From Bacteroidota bacterium (GTDB lineage: Bacteria; Bacteroidota; Bacteroidia; Chitinophagales; Chitinophagaceae), in NCBI GenBank assembly GCA_024640225.1, contig JAHEFK010000001.1, positions 1 through 64,000 on the forward strand: DNA of 64,000 nt, written 5' to 3'. The position numbers and the translations under genes were made by a program. The number at the start of each line of letters is the position of its first letter. The first letter of the stretch is position 1. Below, piece after piece: positions 63,210-64,000 of the stretch. Under the pieces are notes generated by a model. It saw nothing but the letters and a program-made list of their open reading frames with translations, made no database searches and had not been told where the DNA came from.

Positions 63210-64000
63210 ATGAAAAGAGCTTTTCATTTACGTAGCCTTTTACTAATTATAATAGTACTTCACATAAGTTTTCATGCTACAAGTTATGCTTGTCAACAGG
63301 CTACTTATAAAACCAATAAGAAATTATTAAAAACAGCGATTGCAGATGCTCGCGAGGACTATTATGATATAAAGTATACCAAGTTGATCATTGCAATGAA
63401 CAATACCAATACCAATATCGCTGGTTCGGTCGTCTATAATGCAGTGGTAAGTAATGCGTTTATGAATGAATATGTTTTTGAGTTATTAAACACTTTGCAA
63501 ATCGATTCGGTTTTTGTAAACAATCAATTGTGTACCTATGCGCGTAATGGCAATGTAGTTTCGGTGCCGCTTTCTAGTTCATTGACGGCTGGAACATTTT
63601 TTACTACAAAAATTGTATATCATGGTGCTCCAACAAGTGGTACGGGCTTCTTTTCAGCAGGTATTAATACGATTGCTTCGCCTTCTTGGGGAAATAAAGT
63701 AACGTATACCATGAGTGCTTCTTATCATGGATTTGAATGGTTTCCATGCAAGCAATCACTTAAAGATAAAATTGATTCTTCGAGTGTTTGGATAATCGTA
63801 CCCGATACTTTAAAGGCAGGCAGTAATGGTTTGTTAAATAAGGTTACGAGCCTTCCTAATAATTTAAAAAGATATGAGTGGTCTACAAAATATCCTATTG
63901 ATTACTATTTAATTTCGGCAAGCGTGGCTAACTATGTAGATTATTCTTATTACATGCATTTCGACAATAGTACCGACAGCATGCTGATACAAAATTATGT
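63210..64000 (+). CDS. M1-family aminopeptidase-like protein, N-terminal part
   Basis: Open from ATG 63210 to the window edge (263 codons), so only the start is visible. A signal peptide MKRAFHLRSLLLIIIVLHIS with a likely cut after about residue 27 (ATSYA) indicates export. The following beta-rich region matches the N-terminal domain of peptidase M1 proteins: YDIKYTKLIIAMNNTNTNIA at its start, then EWFPCKQSLKDKIDSSSVWI and VPDTLKAGSNGLL, the M1 pattern around (P)WxPCKD. The HExxH zinc motif would lie beyond the window. Secreted M1 peptidases of Bacteroidota often carry a T9SS sorting domain, which cannot be checked here. Confidence 0.85.
   Translation, partial: MKRAFHLRSLLLIIIVLHISFHATSYACQQATYKTNKKLLKTAIADAREDYYDIKYTKLIIAMNNTNTNIAGSVVYNAVVSNAFMNEYVFELLNTLQIDSVFVNNQLCTYARNGNVVSVPLSSSLTAGTFFTTKIVYHGAPTSGTGFFSAGINTIASPSWGNKVTYTMSASYHGFEWFPCKQSLKDKIDSSSVWIIVPDTLKAGSNGLLNKVTSLPNNLKRYEWSTKYPIDYYLISASVANYVDYSYYMHFDNSTDSMLIQNY

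Overview
This window is a 64-kb, gene-dense, fairly AT-rich piece of a Bacteroidota chromosome, probably from the Chitinophagales/Sphingobacteriales side of the phylum (the family-level placement is inference). Four things support this. Promoters carry the phylum-specific -7 box TAnnTTTG, and start codons lack clear Shine-Dalgarno sites. There are type IX secretion (T9SS) substrates with type B (gliding-motility-associated) C-terminal domains and a PorP/SprF protein. Other phylum-typical families occur: DUF5606, DUF4197 and an OMP_b-brl_3 receptor. CarB and NuoG are the short forms I associate with this phylum. I saw no rRNA, tRNA, insertion sequence, integrase or CRISPR array.

Layout. 1-1174: RNase Z (cut by the window edge) with a STAS-domain gene upstream. 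1346-8811: ClpC, FeoB, a polysaccharide flippase and a family 1 glycosyltransferase. 8815-11285: mreBCD on the minus strand, with a strong hairpin between mreB and a TTG-started mreC. 11286-14915: a 322-bp divergent intergenic region with a structured carB leader, then carB and an ElaA-like acetyltransferase. 14987-21703: thioesterase, an M16-like protein without its zinc motif, an outer-membrane receptor, DUF4197 and DUF349 proteins. 21733-28087: pdxJ, a 1,516-residue PKD-repeat type B adhesin and a PorP/SprF protein, all on the minus strand. 28180-33879: peptide-binding lipoprotein, TPR protein, small lipoprotein, GHL10 glycoside hydrolase and DUF5606 protein. 33958-38496: a 1,512-residue adhesin with 13 SprB-type repeats. 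38625-42781: a surface-glycan cluster (flippase, two GT2 enzymes, divergent FkbM methyltransferase). 42935-57492: a complete respiratory complex I operon, nuoA to nuoN. 57639-64000: scpB, a lipoprotein, gcvP, a rhodanese-thioredoxin fusion with a small coupled gene, and the start of an M1-type aminopeptidase.

The most unusual element is a 527-codon predicted lipoprotein gene (46241-47824) inside the complex I operon, between nuoE and nuoF. It is visibly more AT-rich than its neighbours, has no recognised family, and appears to be an internal duplication of one module: a beta-rich domain, a charged helix and a pair of hydrophobic helices. No terminator separates it from nuoF, so it should be co-transcribed with complex I.

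Other points of interest: three genes (feoB, the GHL10 gene, the rhodanese-thioredoxin gene) have a perfect -7 box so close to the ATG that their mRNAs should be leaderless or nearly so; attenuator-like hairpins precede carB and mreC; and three convergent gene pairs have touching or overlapping stop codons without terminators. All functional calls come from reading motifs and family resemblance; no database search was possible.
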